DNA of 64,000 nucleotides from Secundilactobacillus malefermentans DSM 5705 = KCTC 3548 (GTDB lineage: Bacteria; Bacillota; Bacilli; Lactobacillales; Lactobacillaceae): the NCBI RefSeq assembly GCF_001436395.1, contig NZ_AZGJ01000003.1, positions 1 through 64,000 of the forward strand. The letters run 5' to 3'. The notes under the pieces were generated by a model. It saw only the letters and a list, made by a program, of their open reading frames with translations. It did not search any database and was not told where the DNA came from. Below, piece after piece: positions 1-8,520 of this stretch. How positions within the stretch are numbered: position 1 is the first letter of the stretch; each line of letters starts with the position of its first letter. The translations under genes were made by a program, and so were the position numbers.

Positions 1-54
1 AATTTGTTCTTGCAATTTGGGAACGAATGTTTTGTCCCAGCCCCGCTATTTATT

Positions 55-1806
55 TTATGACTCTTTTTCAAATTCCTTTAAAGTCTTCAACTCTTGTGCA
101 TAATAACGTTTGCGGAATCGGCTAATTGCTTCATCAGTGAATTTATCTGGATCTAATTCCAATTTTTCAACGGGAATTGGTCGTTCGCCGGTAATTTGAA
201 CATCGATCAAGACCGGTTCACCCCGTTTGGTAATTTCGCGGGCTTCATCAAAGGCTTTCTGTAACTCCGATTGTTTCGTTACGGAAATTCCAGTAACACC
301 ATGGGCTTCCGCAACCTTAGCAAAGTCGACGTTCCCCAAACTAACCCCAAAACGGCGCTGCTCATCGTCCTCTTGTTCATCAACGATAAATCCTAATTCC
401 TCATTTTTGAACACGACGTTAATAATTGGCAAGTGATAAAGGTTCTCTGTAATCAAATCTTGCATGACCATCGATTCAGCGCCATCCCCAGCTAAACTGA
501 AAACTTGTTTATCCGGAAAACTAAGCTGGGCTGCAATGGCACCCGGTAGGCCCGAGCCCATTGTTGCAAATAGTCCAGAAGTGTACGAACGCTGCTTACC
601 CGTATTCTTGATGAGTCGAACTGAATTTTGTGTGACATCACCAACATCAATCGAGAAGAGGGCATCATCAGTTGCAATCCGATTGATTTCTTTAAATACT
701 GGCTCGAACCGCAGCTCGCCATCAGTCTTGTTCATCATCTGCTCATTGTAGTCACGCCAGTTGTCTGCGTTGGCAATATTAGCTTGATACCAGTCACTGT
801 CTGCCGCCTTCTCCGCGCGATCATTAAGCTTGCGAAGGGCCTTTTTGGCGTCCGCCCACATCGCAACTTCGGTCTTATGCCGCTTCCCTAAAACGGCAGG
901 ATTACTGTCAATTTGAATAAATTTGGCGTTTGGATTAAATAAGATCTCCGCAAATGGGAAATTAGAACCGACAAAGAGAATAAGGTCCGTCTCAGCCATG
1001 GCTTCATTTGCAGGCTTTGAGGCCACTCGCATGGCAGAGCCAAGTAAAGCTGGGAAATCATACGGAATGACATCCTTTGCTAAAGCAGCGTAAGCGATTG
1101 GCAACTGTAGCTTTTGGGAAAGTTCCATTGCCTCATCGGCTGCGCCACGGACACCCTGTCCAATATATAAAATTGGTTTCTTTGCCTGTTTGATTAACGT
1201 CAAGGCGTCATCAACTTGTTCATCGGTTGGCGCAGGCGCTTCCGCCTTACGGAAATTAGCAGCTGCAGAATAGTAGCCATCAGCTGGAATTTCCTTATCT
1301 GCTAAATCATTAGGAATCACGACCACTGCTGGTCCATGATTAACGTAGGCCTGACGAACGGCTTCATCAACCACGTGTGGCAGACTTTCCGCCGTCATGA
1401 CCGTTCGATTATAGACTGCGCCATCCCCAAACAGTTGCGCCTCATCCTGTTCCTGGAAGAAATCCATGTTCATCTGTGCTTGACCAACCTGGCCAACAAT
1501 AAATAACGTTGGCACCTTATCCATTTTGGCATCGTAAACGCCTTGGTAGAGGTGGGTTGCGCCAGGGCCAGCTGAGCCAAAAGCAACGCCAATTTTACCT
1601 GTAACACGACCATCGCTAACAGCTGCCAATGCACCAACTTCTTCGTGACGAACATGAATATATCTGATATGACCCGCTGTTTCTTCATCCCGTAATGCGT
1701 AAACGAGGCTATTAATGCTGCCCCCTGGAATTCCGTAAATGTGATCAACGTCCCAACTTTCAAGTGTCTTTAACATTGCAATCCCTGATTTAATTGTTTC
1801 TACCAT
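55..1806 (-). CDS. pox: pyruvate oxidase (TPP/FAD-dependent)
   Basis: Converts pyruvate, phosphate and O2 to acetyl phosphate, CO2 and H2O2 in the cytoplasm. The 583-residue protein has the three-domain layout of thiamine-diphosphate enzymes: an N-terminal PYR domain with the HEEVGA glutamate (about residue 56), a central FAD-binding domain, and a C-terminal PP domain with the GDGAESMVMQD thiamine-binding motif. Its length is close to the well-studied Lactobacillus plantarum enzyme (about 600 residues). I chose the ATG at 1806 because a GGGAGGT ribosome binding site precedes it; a longer in-frame reading to 1851 has none. It is transcribed alone. H2O2 production and aerobic acetate formation fit the neighbouring heme-uptake genes, but a link is inference. 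A related acetolactate-synthase-type activity is less likely given the POX-like sequence. Confidence 0.93.
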   Translation of the reverse strand: MVETIKSGIAMLKTLESWDVDHIYGIPGGSINSLVYALRDEETAGHIRYIHVRHEEVGALAAVSDGRVTGKIGVAFGSAGPGATHLYQGVYDAKMDKVPTLFIVGQVGQAQMNMDFFQEQDEAQLFGDGAVYNRTVMTAESLPHVVDEAVRQAYVNHGPAVVVIPNDLADKEIPADGYYSAAANFRKAEAPAPTDEQVDDALTLIKQAKKPILYIGQGVRGAADEAMELSQKLQLPIAYAALAKDVIPYDFPALLGSAMRVASKPANEAMAETDLILFVGSNFPFAEILFNPNAKFIQIDSNPAVLGKRHKTEVAMWADAKKALRKLNDRAEKAADSDWYQANIANADNWRDYNEQMMNKTDGELRFEPVFKEINRIATDDALFSIDVGDVTQNSVRLIKNTGKQRSYTSGLFATMGSGLPGAIAAQLSFPDKQVFSLAGDGAESMVMQDLITENLYHLPIINVVFKNEELGFIVDEQEDDEQRRFGVSLGNVDFAKVAEAHGVTGISVTKQSELQKAFDEAREITKRGEPVLIDVQITGERPIPVEKLELDPDKFTDEAISRFRKRYYAQELKTLKEFEKES

Positions 1807-1919
1807 GATAAGACCTCCCAGAAATCTTTCCCTTACTTTTTGTAAGTGCAATCATTCTAATCTTAACCTGTAAAAGATTCAATTAAAAAGGCTTTCAATA
1901 AATTTAGCAATATGACCCG

Positions 1920-2675
1920 TTACACTTGAACGACGTACTGACCGTATCCAGGAACCGTCACAACGTGAACCGTCATCCCAAAGGCTGCTGATAGCAGTGA
2001 CTCGTTTAATAGCTGTTCTGGTCTACCAGACGCGATTAATTGGCCATTCTTCAACAGCCAAATTTCATCACTAATCTTCATCGCCTGATTGATATCATGC
2101 AAAATGAGAATCACCGTCATTTTCTTGTCGGCTTGTAACTTCTGAATGAGGGCCATCAGCTCAGTCTGATACCGAACATCTAAGTACGTTGTCGGCTCAT
2201 CAAGAAATAGGTATTCTGGCTCCTGTGCAAGCGCCATTGCAATCCAGACCCGCTGCTGTTGCCCACCAGATAGTGACGCAATATTCCGAGTCGCCATTTT
2301 CGTCAGCTGAACTTGTTCCAAAAATGGCGCAACCTCTTCATCACTAATTGTAGCTAAAAGTGAATGGAATGGTCGCCGGCCCATTTTAACAACATCACTC
2401 ACGGTCATTTCATCCAAAACGTGATGCTGTTGAGAAACAATGGCAATTTTAGTCGCCCGTTCTTTCGCATCTAAATCAGCAAGTGGCTGATTATCTACCA
2501 AAATCTGGCCGCTATCCGGTATTAATTGGCCCGTCAATAGTTGCAATAGCGTCGTTTTTCCAGCACCATTTGGTCCAATAATTGATAAAATTTTTCCTTG
2601 CGGCACCTTCGCAGAGAAGTGGTTGATTAGGGGATGATTCGCGTTATAAGAAAAATTAACTTGCTTTAGTTCCAT
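1920..2675 (-). CDS. heme/iron-siderophore ABC transporter ATP-binding protein
   Basis: Cytoplasmic ATPase of an iron-compound importer (FecE/FhuC/BtuD type), 251 residues. Walker A GPNGAGKT lies at residues 34-41, the ABC signature LSGGQQ at 135-140, Walker B YLFLDE at 155-160, and the switch histidine in ILHDINQA. Its start overlaps the end of the permease gene by 20 bases, a sign of translational coupling. It is the last gene of a five-gene operon (6535 to 1920) whose other members are NEAT proteins, an IsdE-like binding protein and a FecCD permease, so heme is the most likely cargo. The sequence of the ATPase alone does not fix the substrate. Confidence 0.92.
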   Translation of the reverse strand: MELKQVNFSYNANHPLINHFSAKVPQGKILSIIGPNGAGKTTLLQLLTGQLIPDSGQILVDNQPLADLDAKERATKIAIVSQQHHVLDEMTVSDVVKMGRRPFHSLLATISDEEVAPFLEQVQLTKMATRNIASLSGGQQQRVWIAMALAQEPEYLFLDEPTTYLDVRYQTELMALIQKLQADKKMTVILILHDINQAMKISDEIWLLKNGQLIASGRPEQLLNESLLSAAFGMTVHVVTVPGYGQYVVQV

Positions 2676-3618
2676 TAAATCCCCTCCTTTGAACCAAGAA
2701 GACTAGGAATGGCCCACCGATAATGGTCATGATTGTGGCAGCTGAGATTTCACTTGGTAGGACAACCAACCGACCAACCGTGTCAACAATCAGTAACAAC
2801 CACGCGCCGCCCAAAATAGAAAATGGAATCAGCGTTTGATAATCGTGTCCCACTAATTTACGCCCGATGCTGGGAACAATAATGCCGATAAAGGGAATCG
2901 TACTGACGGCAGTCGTCACCCCCGCAGAGAGCACGACCACCAAAGTAAGTAAGCTCAATCGAATTAAAGTTGCCGGAACGCCAACACTCGCTAATTGCTG
3001 ATCCGGCAATTTGAGGTAATTTGCCCAAGGCGCTAATAGAAGCGCCACAAATAAACCAATGCAGCCAATGACCAATAGCGTCAACACTTTTGGCCACGTA
3101 ATGCCATTAAATCCCGTTACAATTCCAGTACTAATTCCCTGCGTAAATAGCTGCTTAAGGCCAACAAACGTCAAATTTAGCGCCACCCCGACGATAATTA
3201 ATTTGTATGGGGTTCTCAATGTCTGCTTATTTATTAGAAGCCATAATGCCAATCCACCGCCAATAAACGCCAAAATTAAATTTCGCATTGGAAAAGTTGG
3301 CAGGAACAGTCCTCCCAGCAAAATGAGAAGATCACCGCCACTCGTCACACCTAAAATAGTTGGATCTGCCAGTGAATTACTGAAGACTGATTGGCTCAAT
3401 GCGCCAGCAGCCGCAAGCATCCCCCCACAGATTAAACTCGCAATCCAACGCGGGGCGCGAAAATTCAAAATCGTGTTGACTGCATCAGCATTATTTCCAT
3501 TTATTGCCCGCCACAAATCAAGCGGTGTCAAAAAATCGACACCGCTCATAAGGGCAACCATACTCGTTATCACTAATCCAATAACAACAACTAAATAAGC
3601 AATCGTTTCTTTTTTCAT
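2656..3618 (-). CDS. FecCD-family ABC transporter permease (heme/iron uptake)
   Basis: Integral membrane permease of 320 residues with about nine to ten hydrophobic segments and the family landmarks FRAPRWIASLICGGMLAAAG near the N-terminus and a PFIGIIVPSIGR-type loop near residue 245, typical of FecCD/BtuC importers. It would form a homodimeric channel with the ATPase encoded downstream. It starts 4 bases after the binding-protein stop codon, so the two are translated together. In staphylococcal Isd systems the equivalent gene is isdF; the same role is inferred here from the flanking IsdE-like and NEAT genes. Confidence 0.9.
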   Translation of the reverse strand: MKKETIAYLVVVIGLVITSMVALMSGVDFLTPLDLWRAINGNNADAVNTILNFRAPRWIASLICGGMLAAAGALSQSVFSNSLADPTILGVTSGGDLLILLGGLFLPTFPMRNLILAFIGGGLALWLLINKQTLRTPYKLIIVGVALNLTFVGLKQLFTQGISTGIVTGFNGITWPKVLTLLVIGCIGLFVALLLAPWANYLKLPDQQLASVGVPATLIRLSLLTLVVVLSAGVTTAVSTIPFIGIIVPSIGRKLVGHDYQTLIPFSILGGAWLLLIVDTVGRLVVLPSEISAATIMTIIGGPFLVFLVQRRGFNGTKAS

Positions 3619-3622
3619 TAGC

Positions 3623-4507
3623 TTAACCCCTTGGATATAACCAATTTGAAATCCGTTTTAGCGCTGTTGAAGCGTGCATATTCGCCGTTGCATCAAAATC
3701 TGGCTCCTGCAAATCGTACACGCGCTGGCTTTTTACTGCAGCCGTTTGTCGCCAAACAGTATTTGTCTTAAACTCCGAGTTAAATTGAGCTGTCACCATT
3801 TTTGGCATTGCATGTTCAAGTCGCAAAATAACTTGCGGATTGGCCTTTTTGATGGCTTCATTGCTAGGCTGAATAACTTCTTGGGACTTCGATGTAAAGA
3901 CGTTTTGTCCCCCAGCCAATCGCACCAAATCGCCAATATACGATTGATTCGTTTCAACCATGTATCCAGCGCCGGGAAGCCCCATTAATACTAAGACTCG
4001 TGGTTTAGCGTGCCCATTTGAAGTTCGACGGGCTTGTTTGATTGTTTGATTTATTTGAGCAACTGCTTGGCGACTTTCCGTTTGCCGGTGATAGTGTTTG
4101 CCCATTTTCTGAACGGTTTGTTTTAAATCAGCAACACTCGTCAAATTTAGGAAGTGAGGCGTCAAATGTTGTTGCTTAAAGCTCTTCCCAAATTGATCTT
4201 TCAGCGTGGTGACTGAATAAATGGCCGTTGGGTGCAAGGATGCAATTTTTTCCGCACTCGGACTCATCGGATTGCCAATTCTAGTCGCCGCTTTATATCG
4301 CGCTGGCATTTTATTGCTCGTGGTTGGTACCCCAACCAAGGGCAGCTTGAGTCGATCCGCAATTTGAACCACTGCATATGTGGTTGCAACAATCCGGGGC
4401 TGTTTAGTCGCTTTTGACTGCTGATGCATTGCAAAAATACCACCCGAAAACCCGATTATTGCGATCACTCCAATAGTAATTAATGCAATTTTTCGTGGTG
4501 ATTTCAC
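3623..4507 (-). CDS. isdE: IsdE-like heme-binding protein of ABC importer
   Basis: Extracytoplasmic substrate-binding protein of 294 residues. The first about 27 residues form a hydrophobic anchor; no lipobox cysteine is seen, unlike Staphylococcus aureus IsdE, so it is probably tethered by an uncleaved N-terminal helix. Two motifs match the IsdE heme ligands: methionine 81 in GNPMSP and histidine 232 in RLEHAMP. The segment LVLMGLPGAGYMVETNQSYIGDLV also resembles IsdE closely. It should take heme from the NEAT surface proteins encoded just upstream and deliver it to the FecCD permease. Family assignment and ligand identity rest on recall of the IsdE sequence; substrate is therefore inferred, but the match is specific. 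Confidence 0.85.
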   Translation of the reverse strand: MKSPRKIALITIGVIAIIGFSGGIFAMHQQSKATKQPRIVATTYAVVQIADRLKLPLVGVPTTSNKMPARYKAATRIGNPMSPSAEKIASLHPTAIYSVTTLKDQFGKSFKQQHLTPHFLNLTSVADLKQTVQKMGKHYHRQTESRQAVAQINQTIKQARRTSNGHAKPRVLVLMGLPGAGYMVETNQSYIGDLVRLAGGQNVFTSKSQEVIQPSNEAIKKANPQVILRLEHAMPKMVTAQFNSEFKTNTVWRQTAAVKSQRVYDLQEPDFDATANMHASTALKRISNWLYPRG

Positions 4508-4520
4508 TTATAACGTCCCC

Positions 4521-5324
4521 TTATTTTCGATTGAGTAACCAGAGGCTCGTGCCACCAACCACCACAATAATCGCTAAAACGCCCCCAATGAGTAATGGCA
4601 AATTAATGCCCGCTTTACTCTTGTCGGGCGAATCTGCCGTCTTCCTCGTTTGATGATTAGCCGTTTGATTGCGTGGTTCTGGCGCGGATGCCACGGAAGA
4701 TGACTGAGATGAGGAAGAATTTGAATTAACTTTAGTCTTTTGCTTGGACGATGCTGATGAAGCTGCCTTGGGACTTGAACTAGCAGCTTTCGTTGCTGCC
4801 TTTTGACTGCCACTACTGCTCGTTGCGCTTGCCTGACTGGTTGATACCGCGGTAGTGGCCTCAGCTTTTTTTCCTAAACTAGGTAGTCCCGTTGTACTAA
4901 ATTTAAACGTGATTAAGTGCGTCGCCTTGTACACCTTTGGTACATTGATCTTCAATTTTGCGTTAATTTTCTTCTTTAAGTTGGTTGTGGTAAACGTGTA
5001 ATAGTAGTTGGAGTTCCCTTTTGCATCCTTGTTTTTGCGAATGTTTTTGGGCTTACCGCCATTCACGCTGGTCACCGTTACTGGATAACTTGTTAATTTT
5101 TTGGCCGTTCTAATGCGCATTGTCACGACGTACTTGTGGTTCTTAACTTTTACACTGGCGGGATGGACAAAGTAGCCACTCGCAATGGAAGTTTTCGTTG
5201 TTCCGTATGTTAATGCCTGATAGTTTAGCGATTTTGCTTGCACCGATTCGGAGCCCACGTGCAGACCTAGTGCCAGTGCAATCAAAGCAATCCCGCTAAT
5301 TAATAACCAATGAAGGTGTTTCAT
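4521..5324 (-). CDS. membrane-anchored single NEAT-domain protein
   Basis: Surface protein of 267 residues: signal segment (residues 1-30, VQA cleavage site), one NEAT domain (about 33-145), a serine/alanine/lysine-rich linker (150-235) and a C-terminal transmembrane helix (about 243-264) ending in NRK. There is no LPXTG motif, so it is held by the membrane helix, close to the importer. The last NEAT strand pair reads VPKVYKATHLITFKF: tyrosine 132 could be the heme ligand, and the usual second tyrosine of YxxxY is histidine 136. Its start overlaps the upstream gene stop by 4 bases (ATGA). Likely a heme relay between the LPXTG-anchored NEAT protein and IsdE; this order is inference. Confidence 0.83.
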   Translation of the reverse strand: MKHLHWLLISGIALIALALGLHVGSESVQAKSLNYQALTYGTTKTSIASGYFVHPASVKVKNHKYVVTMRIRTAKKLTSYPVTVTSVNGGKPKNIRKNKDAKGNSNYYYTFTTTNLKKKINAKLKINVPKVYKATHLITFKFSTTGLPSLGKKAEATTAVSTSQASATSSSGSQKAATKAASSSPKAASSASSKQKTKVNSNSSSSQSSSVASAPEPRNQTANHQTRKTADSPDKSKAGINLPLLIGGVLAIIVVVGGTSLWLLNRK

Positions 5325-6535
5325 TTTTGTGCACTCCTTCTATACAATAGACCACCAATAAATGTAAGGGACGTCAAGATGCCAATGACTGAAATGAGTT
5401 GCGACTGATGCTCACCCGTTTGGGGTAACTTGTTGGCACTGGCTGTATTTGAAGACTGACTCTTATCTGGTGTTTGGCTATCAGTGGTTGACGTACTATC
5501 CGCCTTTGTACTATCTGTTTTTGGTTTATCCGCTCCACTTTTAGCGCCGGCAAATTTGAACCGAACTTCAAAGTCTTGGCTAATATTCATGCTGGGAACC
5601 GTCACGTGAATCGTCCCATCAATCACTTTGTCTAAATCAGTTAATGAGTCAACGTTAAAGATGTAAGTGACCGTTTGATTTTTGTCGGTACTTCCATACG
5701 TAATATCAGTCACTTTTTGACCTGCAACAGTGAGGGGCACAACTCCTTTACTGCCCATCCCTAAACTTTTGGCGTAACTAACGACCATGGTGACTTTATA
5801 ACTGCCATCTGAATTTTTAGTAACGGCTGCCTGGTGGGTGTAATACTGGTCCGCCGTGGAAGGTTGATTGCTATCGGCTTGAAGGACTGTATAGGTGAGC
5901 GAAGTTTGGGTTGGATCAGAAGCGGCGGAAGCGCTAGATTGAGAATCATCATCTTCCGGTCCGGTAGCAGTCGCATCAACTTCTGAGCTAAAGCTTGACG
6001 AACTACTGGATTCTGCCGTTTTGTCTGGGACTGGCGCGGGCGTTGATGATTCTGGTTCGGCCGGCTTTGAAATGAGGTCGTTTTTCTCCCATTCCATTTT
6101 TAGTCTTGCAGATTTTAGTCTTGCAGATTCACTCAGTTTTAAATGAAACGCAGGGACTTCTATATCGAATGTCACGGGAACTATGCCAACTTGTGAAGTT
6201 AACGTAAAATTTTCATTAGTTATTGTGTCATCAACTTTTTGACTTGAAACTGCTACCCCTCTAGCTGTCATATTTTTTATATACTGTGCGCCATTAACAC
6301 AGGGAAGTGACACTGAATAATTGCCATTTTTAATGACGACAATGGCCGGTTTGGGAAAATATTGATTCGCTACTGATGCTGTTTCTGTTCCTTGTTTTAG
6401 TAGTGAAACTGGTACCGTATACGTTCCATCCGCCAAATTGGCCGCCTGAACATTTTGTGAAGCGGTTACTTTTAACAAGAAAAATAATGTTGCTACCAAA
6501 CTAATTAGAATAATCCTTAACTTTTTCGATTTCAT
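5321..6535 (-). CDS. LPXTG cell-wall-anchored protein with two NEAT domains
   Basis: First gene of the heme operon, 404 residues. It has a signal peptide (1-31), NEAT domain A (about 33-153), an acidic serine-rich linker (155-210), NEAT domain B (about 212-330), a second linker, and a sortase signal: LPQTG at 370-374, a hydrophobic helix and RRSAQK. Neither domain keeps the YxxxY heme motif; domain B reads VPSMNISQDFEVRF, with isoleucine and phenylalanine at the tyrosine positions. It may therefore bind a heme protein rather than heme itself, as some non-heme NEAT domains do. Domain A holds a tandem SARLK duplication. The SD AGGGGAG sits about 9 bases before the ATG. Confidence 0.83.
   Translation of the reverse strand: MKSKKLRIILISLVATLFFLLKVTASQNVQAANLADGTYTVPVSLLKQGTETASVANQYFPKPAIVVIKNGNYSVSLPCVNGAQYIKNMTARGVAVSSQKVDDTITNENFTLTSQVGIVPVTFDIEVPAFHLKLSESARLKSARLKMEWEKNDLISKPAEPESSTPAPVPDKTAESSSSSSFSSEVDATATGPEDDDSQSSASAASDPTQTSLTYTVLQADSNQPSTADQYYTHQAAVTKNSDGSYKVTMVVSYAKSLGMGSKGVVPLTVAGQKVTDITYGSTDKNQTVTYIFNVDSLTDLDKVIDGTIHVTVPSMNISQDFEVRFKFAGAKSGADKPKTDSTKADSTSTTDSQTPDKSQSSNTASANKLPQTGEHQSQLISVIGILTSLTFIGGLLYRRSAQK
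6101..6130. repeat. 15-bp in-frame tandem duplication
   Basis: Two adjacent 15-base copies (6101-6115 and 6116-6130) differ only at the last base. On the coding strand they add a second SARLK pentapeptide near the end of NEAT domain A (residues 137-146 region). The near identity points to a recent slippage event. Confidence 0.85.
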
Positions 6536-7078
6536 CTTCTGGTTCTCCCCTGAAATATAATATAAAAACTATTTAAATATTAACACAAAAAAGGAATATT
6601 AATAGCTTGCTTGAATACTAATTAACAAATATATTCGGGATAATAGCTCGTTAAAAGTCATTAAATACACGATTATTCTGACTTTCTATTCTAATTAGCA
6701 TGTTTATATGTGATTTAAATATTATAAATAAAATTGATATTTTATTTTACCATCTGTTTGAAGACAAATATTTTTTATAAAAACAGTAACACGATTAGAA
6801 CTAAATTTTAATGTGATTAGCTATTTCTTTTCATTAATATAAGCAACACAAAAAGAGCTAATTGCAATTAAGCAATTAGCTCTTTTTCGTAGGAATATAT
6901 TGGGGATTCCTACTTTATGATACTTCAATATGAAGTAATGTGAAGCAAAATTGGTTGTTAGGTAACTTGGTATGCCTAAACTATAAGAGAAAATAGCTAA
7001 TAAAACAAGAAAATAACACCTTTTCCCGCCAACTTTTTATTATTTTAAGAATTTCCTTATGGATTTAATAGGTATACT
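6536..7078. other. AT-rich intergenic region, promoter of the NEAT operon
   Basis: No open reading frame of note. On the minus strand a TTGTGT / TATATT pair about 18 bases apart (around 6553-6582) is a plausible promoter for the heme operon, and a tatttaaata palindrome overlaps it, which could be an iron-regulator site; I could not match a Fur box. The rest holds the strong hairpin at 6850-6887 and a weak TAGGAAT/ATTCCTA inverted repeat near 6891-6913. Confidence 0.45.
6850..6887. terminator. strong bidirectional intrinsic terminator
   Basis: Perfect 16-bp stem (6850-6865 with 6872-6887) and a 6-base loop, flanked by A-run and T-run so it could act on either strand. On the minus strand it lies downstream of pepC and upstream of the heme operon, separating the two. 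Confidence 0.85.
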
Positions 7079-8413
7079 CTACGCTAACGAATCCCACGAT
7101 GGTAAAATGGTCGGTTCCTGATCTAATACCGCCAAGGTTTCGGCATCTAGATACTTCTTATTGACCACAACTTCATAAACATAATCGTTCATCCAGCTAT
7201 CAGCCATCACGAAGTAACCCTTATCGCCGTTCTTTTCACCCCAACTATTTTCAACCTTCCAACGGTTAGGCACCCCGTTGACAAGATTGACACCCGTAAA
7301 GGTCATCGCATGTGACACATTTGCCTGCCCATATTCAAGGCGTTGGGCCTTCGTCATTGAAAGATCGACATCAAATAGTTCAGATTCCCGATAAAGTTGC
7401 GAATCCAGTAATCCTTCAGAACGGTTCATTTGCTCAAGCACGTCATTCCCAAACCACACTGTTTCGCCATCTTGAAGTTGATCAATCGTTGCTTTCTTCA
7501 TTTTATCAAGCGTCACGTTTAGTAACCGAATTGGCCGACCGCCGACGATGTTTTCCTGACTTGGCAAACGATACAGTTTATTGAAATCCCTATCGGGTGC
7601 ATTTGATAGGACAACGTAATCATCAAAATTGATATCGAAGTACTTATCATAGAAGGCTTGTGGCGTTAAATTCTCATCCCTGTGATACTTTTTCTCGTCA
7701 TCGCGATATTCCAAATCAAAGCTAACAGGTGGCTCGCCAAATGAGTAGGCTGCCATTCGATAAACTTCCGATAAAAATTCCTGTCGTTGCGCTGCAATTT
7801 CAGTTTCATCTTTGCCATCATGAACAAGTTGTCGTAAAACCATGGCATCTTTTCGCAGCTTCAAATCTAACGCTTCACCAAATGAACTCGAATCATTGGT
7901 GTTCGCGGTTTCTGGCATCACATAATCCGGAACAACGCCATACTTTTGGACTAGTGAGGCTGCCATATCCCACTGGCCACCATCTTCACCTGGACGAGCT
8001 AGGAATGCGGCGACTGCCCGATCATCAGCAGGCAGTTCAGCGGTATTCAAAATATTATCATAGAAAATATTGGCGCGTTCAACCTTATCCCAGAAAAACA
8101 GATAGTTTTGTGAAAGCTCAAAATCCTTGACCTTATATTTAGCACCCATTGCATGCCGCAACGTGTTCAACGTTGCAAATTCCCAGCAACGGCCACTATG
8201 ACGTTGATTCGTCACTCTTCCAGTTTCTAATTCAACGGAAAATGTTCGGTGCAAACGCGTTAACGCGGCAGTATCCTCTGAAGCCTGTTTAATTCCATTT
8301 TTCATGACGGCGCGGCTAATCACCGCTGCCTCCGGTCGTTTATGTAAATCTTCGTGTAACGCAGCCCGCTTTTCGTCGCTTAAGGGCGTGCGATTAAGTA
8401 ATTTTTCGCTCAT
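7079..8413 (-). CDS. pepC: C1B (bleomycin-hydrolase-type) cysteine aminopeptidase
   Basis: Cytoplasmic peptidase of 444 residues that removes N-terminal amino acids from peptides. The catalytic cysteine is in SGRCWEFATLN, the histidine in VSHAMTFTG and the asparagine in WKVENSWGEK, the three signatures of the PepC family; length matches PepC (about 449). Lactobacilli also carry PepE/PepG paralogues of the same fold that act as endopeptidases, and the CWEFATLN variation leaves that open. I start at 8413 because AAGGAGG is correctly spaced there; the longer in-frame ATG at 8431 lies inside that site. A promoter and 5' hairpin lie directly upstream. Confidence 0.87.
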   Translation of the reverse strand: MSEKLLNRTPLSDEKRAALHEDLHKRPEAAVISRAVMKNGIKQASEDTAALTRLHRTFSVELETGRVTNQRHSGRCWEFATLNTLRHAMGAKYKVKDFELSQNYLFFWDKVERANIFYDNILNTAELPADDRAVAAFLARPGEDGGQWDMAASLVQKYGVVPDYVMPETANTNDSSSFGEALDLKLRKDAMVLRQLVHDGKDETEIAAQRQEFLSEVYRMAAYSFGEPPVSFDLEYRDDEKKYHRDENLTPQAFYDKYFDINFDDYVVLSNAPDRDFNKLYRLPSQENIVGGRPIRLLNVTLDKMKKATIDQLQDGETVWFGNDVLEQMNRSEGLLDSQLYRESELFDVDLSMTKAQRLEYGQANVSHAMTFTGVNLVNGVPNRWKVENSWGEKNGDKGYFVMADSWMNDYVYEVVVNKKYLDAETLAVLDQEPTILPSWDSLA

Positions 8414-8439
8414 GAAAACAGCCTCCTTCAAATAAAAAA

Positions 8440-8462
8440 GTGCATCCTTTTTAGGGATGCAC
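8440..8462 (-). terminator. hairpin at the 5' end of the pepC transcript / lepB terminator
   Basis: 8-bp stem (8440-8447 with 8455-8462), 7-base loop, followed on the minus strand by TTTTTTATTT. It can end lepB transcription, but it also falls right after the pepC -10 box. Confidence 0.7.
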
Positions 8463-8464
8463 CA

Positions 8465-8493
8465 AGTTTAGCGCTGCAAATTTACAAGTGCAA
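8465..8493 (-). promoter_or_regulatory. predicted sigma-A promoter of pepC
   Basis: On the minus strand TTGCAC (8493-8488) and TAAACT (8470-8465) are separated by exactly 17 bases. The start point would fall at about 8458-8460, inside the hairpin. Confidence 0.6.
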
Positions 8494-8520
8494 CACTTTT
8501 ATTAAATTTTAATGAGAATT

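Noticed and set aside
1-54. Terminator of pyruvate oxidase
   Set aside because: Only a short GGGAC/GTTCCC-like pairing without a T-run; not convincing.
3059-3598. 179-residue plus-strand frame inside the permease gene
   Set aside because: Antisense shadow of a clear FecCD permease; no SD and no recognisable motif.
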